64,000 nucleotides of DNA, taken from G963674835 sp963674835. GTDB lineage: Bacteria > Planctomycetota > Planctomycetia > Pirellulales > Thermoguttaceae. Numbering within the stretch: position 1 is the first letter of the stretch; every line of letters starts with the position of its first letter. Location of the stretch: the NCBI GenBank assembly GCA_963674835.2, contig CAXXKC010000002.1:1612001-1676000 (forward strand), written 5' to 3'. Positions 1 through 8,380 of this stretch are shown one piece after another. The translations under genes were made by a program, and so were the position numbers. The notes beneath the pieces were generated by a model. That model saw only the letters and a program-made list of their open reading frames with translations, was not told the origin of the DNA and did not search any database.

Positions 1-178
1 TCGCAGGTGTGAAGCTGCCACAATTGGAAGGCGGATTTGTCGGGGTGGGGATGGTTGGTGTTCGGGGGGAAGATGATGAGGGGAGAAAGTGGAAAGCGGG
101 GATGGTGGTTGGGGTGTTATGCTGAAGCATAACCTACGGGGGTGATGTGCGGGGCGTTGGCAAAGGGTGGCTGGGACT

Positions 179-1360
179 ATGAGACTGGCGTATCTGGATT
201 GCGGATCGGGTATTAGCGGCGACATGACTCTGGGAGCTTTGGTCGACGCCGGAGTTGAACTGGGTGCATTGAACGACGCCATCGGGTCGCTGGGGTTGCC
301 TGGGTGCCGGTTGGTCGCCGAAGAGGTGAGGAAGCAGGGGTTCCGGGCGACACAGGTGCGGGTGGAGTATTTGCCGGAGCACAAGCATCGCCACTTGCAT
401 CACATCGTGGCCATGATCGACGGCAGTCGGTTGAGCGATCGGCAGAAGGACGTGGCGCGGCGGATCTTTGCCAGGCTGGCGGCGGCCGAGGCCAAGGTTC
501 ATGGGACGACGGTGGAGAAGGTCCACTTTCACGAAGTGGGCGCCGCAGACTCGATCGCGGACATCGTCGGGGCGGCCGTGGGCTGGGACTTGCTGGGGGT
601 CGATCGCATCGTGGCGTCGCCGGTGCCGGTGGGCTCGGGCCGGATGCGCATGGCGCATGGCGAGTGCAGCGTTCCCGCGCCGGCTACGGCGGAGTTGCTG
701 CGGGGCATTCCAGTGGCCGAATCGTCGGTGGAGGGGGAACTGACGACGCCGACGGGAGCGGCGATCGTGGCTACGCTGGTGGAGCAGTATGGGCCGCTTC
801 CAGCGATGAAGATCGAACGGATCGGCTGTGGCGCCGGGCAGCGGGATTGGCCGCAGCAGGCGAACATTCTGCGGCTGCTGCTCGGGGAAGCGGTTGAAGC
901 GTCGGAGATCGAGCAGGTGTGGGTGCTGGAGACCAATCTGGACGACATCACGGGCGAGTTGATCGGGTACTGCACGACGCGTCTGCTGGAGGCCGGGGCG
1001 TTGGACGCGTATACGACGGCGATCCAGATGAAGAAGAACCGCCCGGCGGTGAAACTGACCGTGCTGTGCCGGGCAGACGACGCAGACCGCATGGAGGGCA
1101 TCCTGTTTGCGGAGACGACGACTCTGGGCGTGCGGCGTTGGGCGGTGGGGCGACACGTTTTGGAGCGGCGGAGCCAGCAGGTTCAGACGCCTTGGGGACC
1201 GATCGACGGGAAGGTGGGCTGGCTGGCGGACGGGCCGCCGCGGTTTGCGCCGGAGTACGAGTCGTGCCGGTTGCTGGCATTGCAGGAGAATCTGCCGCTG
1301 CGGGTTGTGTATGAGGCGGCGCAGAAGGCGTTCGATCCTGAGCAGGTGAAACGAGGGTAG
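179..1360 (+). CDS. larC: LarC, nickel-pincer cofactor (NPN) synthesis protein
   Basis: LarC is the CTP-dependent nickel insertase that completes the pincer cofactor of lactate racemase LarA. The N-terminus (YLDCGSGISGDM) and the later HFHEVGAADSIADIVG stretch are family signatures. The protein is about 393 residues, so the parts called LarC1 and LarC2 in Lactobacillus, which are joined there by a programmed frameshift, are one uninterrupted frame here. I chose ATG 179 because family members begin almost exactly at this point; an in-frame GTG at 167 would add four residues. A larA homologue lies 17 kb away on the other strand (18557-19855); larB and larE are not in the window. The family call is firm; the substrate of the partner enzyme is not known. 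Confidence 0.93.
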   Translation: MRLAYLDCGSGISGDMTLGALVDAGVELGALNDAIGSLGLPGCRLVAEEVRKQGFRATQVRVEYLPEHKHRHLHHIVAMIDGSRLSDRQKDVARRIFARLAAAEAKVHGTTVEKVHFHEVGAADSIADIVGAAVGWDLLGVDRIVASPVPVGSGRMRMAHGECSVPAPATAELLRGIPVAESSVEGELTTPTGAAIVATLVEQYGPLPAMKIERIGCGAGQRDWPQQANILRLLLGEAVEASEIEQVWVLETNLDDITGELIGYCTTRLLEAGALDAYTTAIQMKKNRPAVKLTVLCRADDADRMEGILFAETTTLGVRRWAVGRHVLERRSQQVQTPWGPIDGKVGWLADGPPRFAPEYESCRLLALQENLPLRVVYEAAQKAFDPEQVKRG

Positions 1361-1411
1361 GGCTCGGAGAGTGGGAGAGGGGCCGACTGGTGCGTTGACA
1401 GGAGGTTTGCC

Positions 1412-1999
1412 ATGGTCTTGTTCGCCCAGAGCCAGTTCGGGATGGTGCTGTGCATGGTGGCCCTGGTGGTTGCGGTGTGCTTCGTGCTGATGCGTGCCCA
1501 GAAGGGTCTTTCGCAGAGCCGCCGAAACGGAGCGGCGGGGTCTGCGTTGCGGTCGTCGGAAGATGAGAAGGCGGGGCATCACGGAGGCGCACCGACCGAC
1601 ATACTCCGGTGGGAGGTGGCCATGCATGAGACGGCTCGCGACCTGACGGGCCAACTGGACAGCAAGCTGGGGACGCTGCAACAGTTGATTCGCGAGGCGG
1701 ATCGGGCGGCCGCCCGGCTGGAGACGGCGCTGCAGGCTGCGGGTGAAAGGGCGAGGGAGTCGGTGGTGCCGCCTCGGCCGGCCAGCCAAGCGGAGGGTCT
1801 GCGGTCGGCTAGCGAAGTCGATGTGGAGGCAGGGTCGGCAGCTCGCGATGAAACGGCGGAGGTACCGGCGGGCGACCAGCGGTATTCGGAGATTTACACG
1901 CTGGCCGACTATGGCTATCCGGCGGCGGAGATCGCGCAGCGTCTGGGGAATCCGGTGGGTGAGATCGAGCTGATTCTCAGTCTGCGCAACCAGCGGTAG
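1412..1999 (+). CDS. membrane-anchored hypothetical protein with C-terminal HTH-like segment
   Basis: This is a 195-residue protein. Residues about 5-27 (FGMVLCMVALVVAVCFVLM) form one membrane segment near the N-terminus, followed by a charged linker and a helical stretch (about 75-115, rich in L, Q, E and R) likely to form a coiled coil. The C-terminus (YTLADYGYPAAEIAQRLGNP then GEIELILSLR) looks like the helix-turn-helix-like tail seen in DUF2802/DUF6115-type proteins. An aggagg stands ahead of ATG 1412. It follows larC by 51 bp and could be co-transcribed, but nothing ties it functionally to larC. The function is unknown. Confidence 0.72.
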   Translation: MVLFAQSQFGMVLCMVALVVAVCFVLMRAQKGLSQSRRNGAAGSALRSSEDEKAGHHGGAPTDILRWEVAMHETARDLTGQLDSKLGTLQQLIREADRAAARLETALQAAGERARESVVPPRPASQAEGLRSASEVDVEAGSAARDETAEVPAGDQRYSEIYTLADYGYPAAEIAQRLGNPVGEIELILSLRNQR

Positions 2000-2017
2000 C
2001 GGCGCGGTGGCGGGCGA

Positions 2018-2938
2018 TCATTCGTCGTCGCCGGGAAGCTGATTGCGGCCGAAGGCGCCGGCGAACTTGCTCATCGTGACCGTGTTGCCCAGTTCGTTGT
2101 AGCTGACCTCGTCCATGAAGCTCCGCATGAGGAGGATGCCGCGGCCGCTAACCTTTTCCAGGTTGTCGGGGTCGGTGGGATCGGGGAGGATCGTGGGGTC
2201 GAAGCCGGGGCCTTCGTCGCGAATGGTGAAGACGGCTTGCCGCCGGGTCAAGGACGCTTCGACGTAGATTCGCCGGTCGCGGTAGGGGGCCTGCCGGCGG
2301 CGTTGGTCGACGAGGTTATGGTACTCGGAGTTGCCTTCCTCGCGGAGTTGGGAGCTGACTTCGAGGTTGCCGTGATACATGGCATTGGCCAGGGCCTCTT
2401 CGAGGGCAACGCCCAATCGCGTGCGATCGTGGCTGTCGCAGAGTCCCATCTGGCCGACAGCTTCCTGGAGGAACGAGATGAGCGGGTGGAAGAGCGTGGA
2501 ATCGTTCTGGAGCACGAAGGCATACTCGCTGCGGGTGATGCAGCCGAGCAGCCGGACCTGGATGCGCTCACGGGCCGCAGCGCCGAGGACGTTGTGGACG
2601 GTGGAGAGCAGATCACCCGTGAGACTGTGTTTGGAGACGTAGCTGGCGGCGCCGCGCAGCAGGGCCTGGATGACGGATTCCTCGGTGCCTCGGGAGGACA
2701 TCACGACGACGGGCACCTGGGGGTAGTCGTTGCGGACGGCGGTGACCAGTTCGAGGCCGCTTATGTCGGGAATGAGCAGTTCGACGAGCACGAGGTCGGG
2801 GACCTGCTGCTGAATGGAGGCCAAGGCATCGGCGGCGTGACTGACGTAGGTGACGGTCAGTTCCGGGTCCTCGCCCAGCAACTCACCAACCTGCCGGCGG
2901 TCGGCCACCGAGTCGTCGACGACAAGCACTGTCGGCAC
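2018..2938 (-). CDS. receiver-domain protein with C-terminal anti-sigma-type HATPase; phosphoacceptor Asp replaced by Glu
   Basis: The protein has 306 residues. Residues 1-120 form a CheY-like receiver with the acidic pair D8/D9, the conserved Ser region (VVMSS) and the Lys region (YVSKHS). The residue normally phosphorylated reads Glu (LVLVE53LLIPD, codon GAA). Residues about 165-300 form an RsbW/SpoIIAB-like HATPase, with the N-box (EEALANAMYHGN), DEGPGFDP and a GRGILLMRSFMDEV loop. By family analogy it would phosphorylate an anti-sigma antagonist or bind a sigma or anti-sigma partner, under receiver control. It is the last gene of a minus-strand run (7155 to 2018) carrying exopolysaccharide-type genes, which suggests it controls their expression or activity. 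The partner is not visible. Confidence 0.85.
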   Translation of the reverse strand: MPTVLVVDDSVADRRQVGELLGEDPELTVTYVSHAADALASIQQQVPDLVLVELLIPDISGLELVTAVRNDYPQVPVVVMSSRGTEESVIQALLRGAASYVSKHSLTGDLLSTVHNVLGAAARERIQVRLLGCITRSEYAFVLQNDSTLFHPLISFLQEAVGQMGLCDSHDRTRLGVALEEALANAMYHGNLEVSSQLREEGNSEYHNLVDQRRRQAPYRDRRIYVEASLTRRQAVFTIRDEGPGFDPTILPDPTDPDNLEKVSGRGILLMRSFMDEVSYNELGNTVTMSKFAGAFGRNQLPGDDE

Positions 2939-3131
2939 GTGGCGATTCTCCTCTGTTGTTTGCCCTTTTCAACAGCGCGGCCTTCGGACTGCGAGTTCCG
3001 CCACGGCGAAACGCCATCAGTGACTGCATTGTACCCGTGCCGGCTGGCCCTCGCCAGACGAAGCCCAGGCCGGCAGGCGCCGGACAACGGAAGGGACGGG
3101 TTCGGCAGTGGTTTGTTCCGGGCGGGGGCGT

Positions 3132-4142
3132 TCAGTTGATGAGGACGGTGCCGGACAACGCAGCGCCGGCGCGTTGGAGGACCGACGCGGCACGGCGGAG
3201 CTGTCGGCGGCGGACGCATCCGAGGGGTACCATCAGGTAGGCGGCGTCGCTATGGCGAGCGAGGACGCCGACTTCCGGATGCCCGACGGAACCGGCGTGA
3301 AGCACAATGAGGCCGTAGTGGCGTCGCAGCTCATCCAAGAGACGCCCTATATAGGTTATGCCTGCGGGACCGGATGTCGAACCATCCCCCCCGCTAGACA
3401 ACACGCTCAGGCGAGGCGTTCGCGTGGACCGGACCACGTCGCGCCAGTCGGCCGCACCGGTAAGGACTTCCTGGAGCGTGTGATCGGGTTCGGCGCCGAG
3501 CAGGGAACCGAGCCGGTGGCGTTGAAAATCGGCATCGATGACAACGACCTCGCCCGTGGTGCGGCGGGTGATGGCTACGGACAGGTCGGCCTCGATTTGT
3601 GCGATCTCGTCCCACTGGCCGACGGGTGCGAAGAGGAGGGCTGTCGGACGACCGGCAGGCACCTTGGCCAGAAGGGCGTCGGCGAGTTCGCCGTATTGGC
3701 GCTCGCGAACGGCCGTGCCGAGCAGGCGATCCAATTCGGAATCGGCGGCTGCGGGAAGAATCGGTGGCGACGGATCGGTCGTGGCAACCGGTGCGTACTG
3801 GGGCGCTTCGGGTGGAACCGGAGTGGATTGGACCACGTCGGCCTGGACTGGTTCGGATCGGGGCAGTTCAGGCGGGGCAGAATCGCACGGGATCGACGGG
3901 GGAGCGGAGGTCGCCGGCTCCGGGAGTTCATCTTGCGGGAATGGAGTCGGCTGGGGAGGTTCCAATTCCGGGGGCTCAACGCGAGGCGGCTCGACTTGGC
4001 TCGGCGGCCCATCGAGTGACGGCTCCTCGGTGAGGTGATGGAGGCCGTAGGCGGCTAATTCCTCGCGCGACAGGGGGCGCAGGGTTTGGTCGTCATCGCT
4101 GGTGGTGCTGACCTGCTGGAGCGCGTCGAGCATCCGGCCCAT
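3132..4142 (-). CDS. CpsD/BY-kinase-like protein with degenerate Walker A
   Basis: The protein has 336 residues. An N-terminal region with a Pro/Glu-rich linker (about 45-120) precedes a MinD/CpsD-like alpha-beta domain. The strand before the P-loop is present (ALLFAPVGQW), but the GxxGxGKST nucleotide loop is absent. The Walker A'-like motif (VVVIDADFQRHRLG), characteristic of CpsD/CapB tyrosine kinases, is retained. The late strand GLIVLHAGS fits the Walker B position, and no Tyr cluster is present at the C-terminus. It sits directly after the ExeA-like ATPase and the Wzz-like gene, the usual company of CpsD. I infer a structural or regulatory pseudo-kinase of the polysaccharide export machine rather than an active kinase. 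Confidence 0.75.
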   Translation of the reverse strand: MGRMLDALQQVSTTSDDDQTLRPLSREELAAYGLHHLTEEPSLDGPPSQVEPPRVEPPELEPPQPTPFPQDELPEPATSAPPSIPCDSAPPELPRSEPVQADVVQSTPVPPEAPQYAPVATTDPSPPILPAAADSELDRLLGTAVRERQYGELADALLAKVPAGRPTALLFAPVGQWDEIAQIEADLSVAITRRTTGEVVVIDADFQRHRLGSLLGAEPDHTLQEVLTGAADWRDVVRSTRTPRLSVLSSGGDGSTSGPAGITYIGRLLDELRRHYGLIVLHAGSVGHPEVGVLARHSDAAYLMVPLGCVRRRQLRRAASVLQRAGAALSGTVLIN

Positions 4143-4193
4143 GGTCGATCCTTTTACACGCTGCTGGTTTCTTCCCCTGGAGGAGAACGGTTA

Positions 4194-5606
4194 CTAGCCG
4201 CCGCGGCGCAGCCTGGCGAATAGCTGTCCGTACTCGTGCGGGCGAACGACGGCGACTTTCGGCACGTGGGGAGGCTCGGCCGCGTCGTAGCTATCTTCGA
4301 CGAGGATCATCTCGTCGGACGGATACGGGTCGTCGTCGAGCGCGCCGAACTCGACGGTCGCGGCAGGATCGGCCTGCGTTTGCAGCCCATCGGAGGTGTC
4401 GGGCTTCGGCTTCATGAGGCCTGCGGTTGGTTCCATGCGGATGGGCGGCCGAGCCTTGCCGGATTTACGGGCGGAATGATAGCGATCGACGACGGGCGTT
4501 TCTTCTTGGAAGGGCTCGCCGAACGGGTTCACACACGAGTCAAACACCAGTTCCACCTCCGGCTCGATCGATCCGGCCGGCTGGAAGTCGTCCTGATCGG
4601 TGAGCATTAAGTCAGACTTTGCCGGCCCTGCGGCCGGTTCATCGAAGGAGATTTCGGGTCCGGGCGTGAGCCGGAGCGAGGGCTCGATCGTTCCGCACAC
4701 CGGCGACACGTCGGCGTCGGAATCGTCGGCGAGTTGGCCAAACTCGATCACATCGACCGGCGAGCCAGCGGAGGTCTCGTCGGCCCGGCAGGGCGCAGGC
4801 AACTGCTGGAGGTCGGTCCACGCCTCTTCGACGCCATCGGCTCCGATGCGGCGTTTGCCGCCAGCGTAGGCCAGCAGCATGGCATGATCGCACAATTGGT
4901 TGATGAGGCGGGGCACGCCGTCGGTAGCTTTGTACACGGCCAAACAGGCATCGGGGGAGAAGACGGACTCTTCGGCACCGCCGGCGGCGACTATCTGCGA
5001 CTGGACGTACTGGGCGGTCTCGGCGCGGCCAAGCGGCTCCAAGTAGCAGCGGGCCACGATCCGCTGGCTGAAGGACTCGAGCTTGGGGCAGGCGAGCTGC
5101 TCTTCGAGCAAGGGCGAGCCGGCCAAGACGAGGCGTGTGCGCGGTTGGCCGTCGGAGGCCAAGCTGGCCAGCATGCGGATCTCGTCGAGCAAGCGTATGG
5201 GAAGCGTCTGCGCGTCGTCGATCACGAGGAGCATCGCCGGGGGATGGTCTTCGTCGGCGGTGAGGTAGTCGACCAGGGCCAGGCGCAGTTCGCCCTCGTC
5301 CATGCCGCGATAGGGACGACCGAGTTCGTAGAGAATGGCCTGGAGCAACGTTCGCCGGGTGCTGACCCCGATGCTGGAGACGATCGCTACGGCGAGCTCG
5401 TGCTGGAAGTGCTCGAGGAGCAACTGGCACATGAGGGTCTTGCCGGTTCCCGAGGGACCAACGACGAGGCCTGTGCCCTCGGCCCGTTGGATGCAGCGTG
5501 TGAGGGTGCTCTGTGCCGCGGCCATGACCTCGGCGGGGAAGTACTCTTCGGCGCAAGGCACCGAGGCAAACGGACGTCGTTTGAGGCCGAAATGGCGTTC
5601 GTACAT
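4194..5606 (-). CDS. ExeA/GspA-type AAA ATPase of polysaccharide or secretion locus
   Basis: This is a 470-residue protein starting MYERHFGLKRRPF, the typical opening of the ExeA/XrtA-associated ATPase family. Walker A is GPSGTGKT at residues 50-57 and Walker B is MLLVIDDAQ at about 125-133. A sensor region (TRLVLAGSPLLEEQL) and a C-terminal helical lid with PRLINQLCDHAMLLAY follow. After residue about 275 the chain is acidic and low in complexity, of unknown role. Such ATPases occur next to chain-length (Wzz) and CpsD genes in exosortase/exopolysaccharide loci, and both lie here (5761-7155 and 3132-4142). No exosortase is in the window. The family is clear; the substrate is not. Confidence 0.88.
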   Translation of the reverse strand: MYERHFGLKRRPFASVPCAEEYFPAEVMAAAQSTLTRCIQRAEGTGLVVGPSGTGKTLMCQLLLEHFQHELAVAIVSSIGVSTRRTLLQAILYELGRPYRGMDEGELRLALVDYLTADEDHPPAMLLVIDDAQTLPIRLLDEIRMLASLASDGQPRTRLVLAGSPLLEEQLACPKLESFSQRIVARCYLEPLGRAETAQYVQSQIVAAGGAEESVFSPDACLAVYKATDGVPRLINQLCDHAMLLAYAGGKRRIGADGVEEAWTDLQQLPAPCRADETSAGSPVDVIEFGQLADDSDADVSPVCGTIEPSLRLTPGPEISFDEPAAGPAKSDLMLTDQDDFQPAGSIEPEVELVFDSCVNPFGEPFQEETPVVDRYHSARKSGKARPPIRMEPTAGLMKPKPDTSDGLQTQADPAATVEFGALDDDPYPSDEMILVEDSYDAAEPPHVPKVAVVRPHEYGQLFARLRRGG

Positions 5607-5760
5607 CTCGCAGACTTTCTGGCCATGCCAATCCAGGCAGAGCGTTCAGATTTCCCAATCTTCCTGATCCACAGAGACAGCGGCTGGCGCGCGGTCTCAC
5701 TGCCCATGTCGGTTAAAATCGGCACCTACGGTACGCTCGCTCCAGAAAGGGTTGCCCGGT

Positions 5761-7155
5761 TCACCCGAGGAGCACGGCGAGCGCAACCAGGCAGACCACC
5801 ATGAGTGCCACACCACCGAGGATGAGCACAGGCCGGGAGAACCTGGCCAACGGGGAGGGGGCCGACTCGGCGGACTCGGAGTCTTCTGTGGAGATGACGC
5901 CGACGACCGGCACCGGCAGAGCCGCTTGAACCTGGCTGATGGTCGACAACGGCGGTTGGGCCACGCCCATGGAGACCATGCTGACGCCGGTGGACATGGC
6001 CAAGCCGGCCAACAGGGCAACGAGGAACAAGTGGCGAGGTCCCTGGGCCACCTGAATGTGCTGGCATTGCTCGGCGAGATGGATCTCGACGGAGGGTTCG
6101 GAGGTGGATGGCGGCGCGGCCAACACTTGTTGATAGTGCTGTTCGGTCTCGTCGACCGAACGGCGGAGCTTGGTGTAGCGCTGGGCGGCGGCCGTGTCGT
6201 CGCGGAGGAATGACTGCCAATCGAATCCAGCCGGCAGGGACGGGCTCGGCGATTTGTCGGCGGGCGGCGCAGGGATGGGCTCGCGTTGGGCGATGCTGGA
6301 TTCGGCGGCAGGGTCGTTAGGGATTTGGCGGGGGATGGAGCCGAGCTGCTGCTGGAGCTGACGGACCTCGCTATCCAGGTCCTGGACGCTGGGATGGATG
6401 GCCGTGCGACTGAGCAACAGGGCGGCGCGCTGCTTCTGGAGTTGCGTGATGCGGTCGTTCAGCTCGGTCCAGCGGGGGTTTTCGACCAGAGCGGGCGGCT
6501 GGGGGGCGCGGGTTTGGGGCGGTTTGGGCGCCGCGGTGGTCGGCTCGGCTTCTTGCAGGCGATCGGCACGTTGCTGGAGCTGGGTGAAGTGCTGGTGAAG
6601 GAAGCCGTTGAGGTGGGTGCGGGCTTCGGTGAGATCGGTTTTGGCCGCGTCGAGTTCGGCGGGAGAGTGGGTGGCCGCAGCGCGCGTAGCCTGGGCGGTG
6701 CGTTCGGAGGCAGCAAAACGCTCGGCAAGGCTGTTGACCTGCCGCAGGACCCGGGCGGCTTCTTCGCCGCTGTAGCTGATGGTGGTGCGCCATTGCGGCG
6801 AACCGGCGGTGAGTTCGGCCGTGATGCGAAGGTTGCCGCGATCGTTCAGAGAGGGATCGTCGGCGAGGGATGCGGCGGTCTGGGGGTCGGGCGAGGTATG
6901 GTCTGCGCCAGCGAAGTCGGGGTAGGCCTGGGCGGCCAGAACGTCGCGCTCGATAGCCTGGGGCGTGAGTCCGGGCCGATCGGGGACAAGAACGGTGGCC
7001 GACGCGGTGAAGCGGTCGGGCCGGGGAGAGAGTTTCGTGCCAGCCCAAAATACGATCGCCCCGGTGACGGCGAAGACAAGAACCAACGCGACAGTCCCCC
7101 CGATTTGGGAAGAGCTATTGGATTGGCCACGTTGGGATAGGGGCGAAACGGTCAT
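5761..7155 (-). CDS. Wzz/GumC-like polysaccharide chain-length determinant
   Basis: From ATG 7155 the product is about 464 residues. It has an N-terminal membrane segment (VALVLVFAVTGAIVFWAGT), a periplasmic region starting with FTASATVLVPDRPG, a coiled-coil centre (about 140-300, including AELDAAKTDLTEARTHLNGF and heptad Q/L stretches) and two C-terminal membrane stretches ending VALMVVCLVALAVLLG. This is the layout of polysaccharide co-polymerases. The frame is open 71 codons further upstream, but that extension runs to the start of the divergent gene at 7367 and lacks a membrane-protein character, so I prefer 7155. It is the first gene of the minus-strand block ending at 2018, and proline richness is unusually high. 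Confidence 0.8.
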   Translation of the reverse strand: MTVSPLSQRGQSNSSSQIGGTVALVLVFAVTGAIVFWAGTKLSPRPDRFTASATVLVPDRPGLTPQAIERDVLAAQAYPDFAGADHTSPDPQTAASLADDPSLNDRGNLRITAELTAGSPQWRTTISYSGEEAARVLRQVNSLAERFAASERTAQATRAAATHSPAELDAAKTDLTEARTHLNGFLHQHFTQLQQRADRLQEAEPTTAAPKPPQTRAPQPPALVENPRWTELNDRITQLQKQRAALLLSRTAIHPSVQDLDSEVRQLQQQLGSIPRQIPNDPAAESSIAQREPIPAPPADKSPSPSLPAGFDWQSFLRDDTAAAQRYTKLRRSVDETEQHYQQVLAAPPSTSEPSVEIHLAEQCQHIQVAQGPRHLFLVALLAGLAMSTGVSMVSMGVAQPPLSTISQVQAALPVPVVGVISTEDSESAESAPSPLARFSRPVLILGGVALMVVCLVALAVLLG

Positions 7156-7366
7156 GGGACACCCTGATGGGGGCAGACGGTGCATCGTCGGCGCAGAGCC
7201 GCTGATGGTCTGGACATCGGCCCGGGGGACAGGAGAGCTTGAGCGTCGATGGCGCTGCGGGGGCGCATTTGGCCGGTCGGCGGTTGCCAAGCGAACCCAC
7301 TTGGAAGAGGATAGAGCGACATCCGGGCTTGTAGGCACAGCAGAAACGGACGCACGGGAGAGAAGC

Positions 7367-8200
7367 ATGAAGGTTGTTGCCTTTACGAAGAGTTTTCAAG
7401 ACTGGGCGATTCCTGTGGTTTGTCACCGGTTCCGGGAGATCGGGCTGGACGGGCTGGACCTGACCGTGCGTCGCAAAGGGCACATCGAGCCGGAGAACGT
7501 CGCCGTCGAGTTGCCGTTGGCGGTGAAGGCGGCGACCGAGGCGGGCGTGGCGATCGACTTCGTGACGACGGATATCGTCGAACCGTCGCCGCAGGCGGAG
7601 CAGACGTTGGCGACGGCCAGCCAGTTGGGAATCACCCGGTTCAAGATGGGCTACTACGGCTACAAGGATTTCGGTACGCTGGCGAAGCAGATGGACGAAA
7701 CGCGGCGGAAGATCGAGGCGGTCGTCAAGATGGCCAAGAAGCACGCGATTCTGCCGTGCATCCATATCCACTCGGGCAAGAACATTCCGTCACACGGCAC
7801 GGAGCTGTACGAGTTGATCCGCGACATGTCGCCGGACGAGGTGGGCGCCTACCTGGACATGCTTCATATGGCGTTGGAAGGCGGGCGCGACGGCTGGCGA
7901 CAGGGCGTGGATCTGCTGCAGCCGTGGGTCGCGATGGTGTCGGTGAAGAACTATGACTGGCAGTCGGGCGACCGAGATCAGTTCGGGCGGCTGCAGTGGC
8001 GGAACCGTGTGGTGCCGGTCGCCGACGGCATCTCGCCGATTCCGGAATTCGTGGACGTGCTGAAGAAGATCAAGTTCGACGGGACGTACTCGCTTCACAG
8101 CGAGTATAAGGGCGGCCACAGCTTCAAGGATCTCAATACCGAGGGCTGCCTGAAGCAGACGGCGGCCGACTTGAAGTACTTCAAGCAGTTTCTGGGGTGA
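7367..8200 (+). CDS. sugar phosphate isomerase/epimerase (xylose isomerase-like TIM barrel)
   Basis: The product has 277 residues from ATG 7367, which has a nearby gggagagaag. The repeated beta/alpha pattern fits an AP endonuclease-2/xylose isomerase-like barrel: FKMGYYGYKD, LPCIHIHSGKNIPSH, GAYLDMLHMALEGG and GTYSLHSEYKG. The His, Glu and Asp residues on these strands are plausible metal ligands. The absence of an obvious signal sequence argues for a cytoplasmic enzyme, though many planctomycete relatives are exported. The frame extends upstream to 6965, but that part is antisense to the Wzz-like gene and is rejected. A strong terminator follows at 8223. The substrate cannot be read from sequence. 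Confidence 0.85.
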   Translation: MKVVAFTKSFQDWAIPVVCHRFREIGLDGLDLTVRRKGHIEPENVAVELPLAVKAATEAGVAIDFVTTDIVEPSPQAEQTLATASQLGITRFKMGYYGYKDFGTLAKQMDETRRKIEAVVKMAKKHAILPCIHIHSGKNIPSHGTELYELIRDMSPDEVGAYLDMLHMALEGGRDGWRQGVDLLQPWVAMVSVKNYDWQSGDRDQFGRLQWRNRVVPVADGISPIPEFVDVLKKIKFDGTYSLHSEYKGGHSFKDLNTEGCLKQTAADLKYFKQFLG

Positions 8201-8222
8201 GAGGTTCGTGTGGGGATGAAGA

Positions 8223-8248
8223 ACGCCTGCGTTTGCGGGCGTTTTTTT
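8223..8248 (+). terminator. intrinsic terminator after the isomerase gene
   Basis: An 8-bp stem (ACGCCTGC paired with GCGGGCGT, one G-T wobble) around a GTTT loop is followed directly by seven T residues. It lies 22 bp after the stop codon of the isomerase-like gene. Confidence 0.85.
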
Positions 8249-8333
8249 GTTCTTGTGGGGTCGGGGCCTGGCTGGTTGAGATTGGTGACGGCCGGGAAGT
8301 TTGGCACAGCCGGGGTTGGTGTGGTGTGTGGGG

Positions 8334-8358
8334 ACACAGCCGGGGGCGGCTGTGCTAC
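8334..8358. repeat. short inverted repeat CACAGCC...GGCTGTGCTACA, copy 1
   Basis: CACAGCC and GGCTGTG form a hairpin around a G-rich centre, followed by CTACA. Near-identical copies occur at 21387-21410 and 59093-59117. It lies between convergent genes. A degenerate half-copy (ggcacagccggggtt) is 30 bp to the left. Confidence 0.75.
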
Positions 8359-8380
8359 ATAGGGGCGGGGTGGGAGCGAG

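Noticed and set aside
1..166. A gene in the first 166 bp
   Set aside because: No frame of adequate length with protein character was seen; it may contain the end of an upstream gene, but this cannot be shown.
179..1360. Programmed frameshift in larC
   Set aside because: The gene is one open frame of full expected length, so no frameshift is needed.
134..1789. Long open minus-strand frame opposite larC
   Set aside because: It is antisense to a well-supported gene, rich in Arg/Pro/His as expected for a high-GC shadow frame, and shows no domain. Many similar long frames exist elsewhere in the window and were left out.
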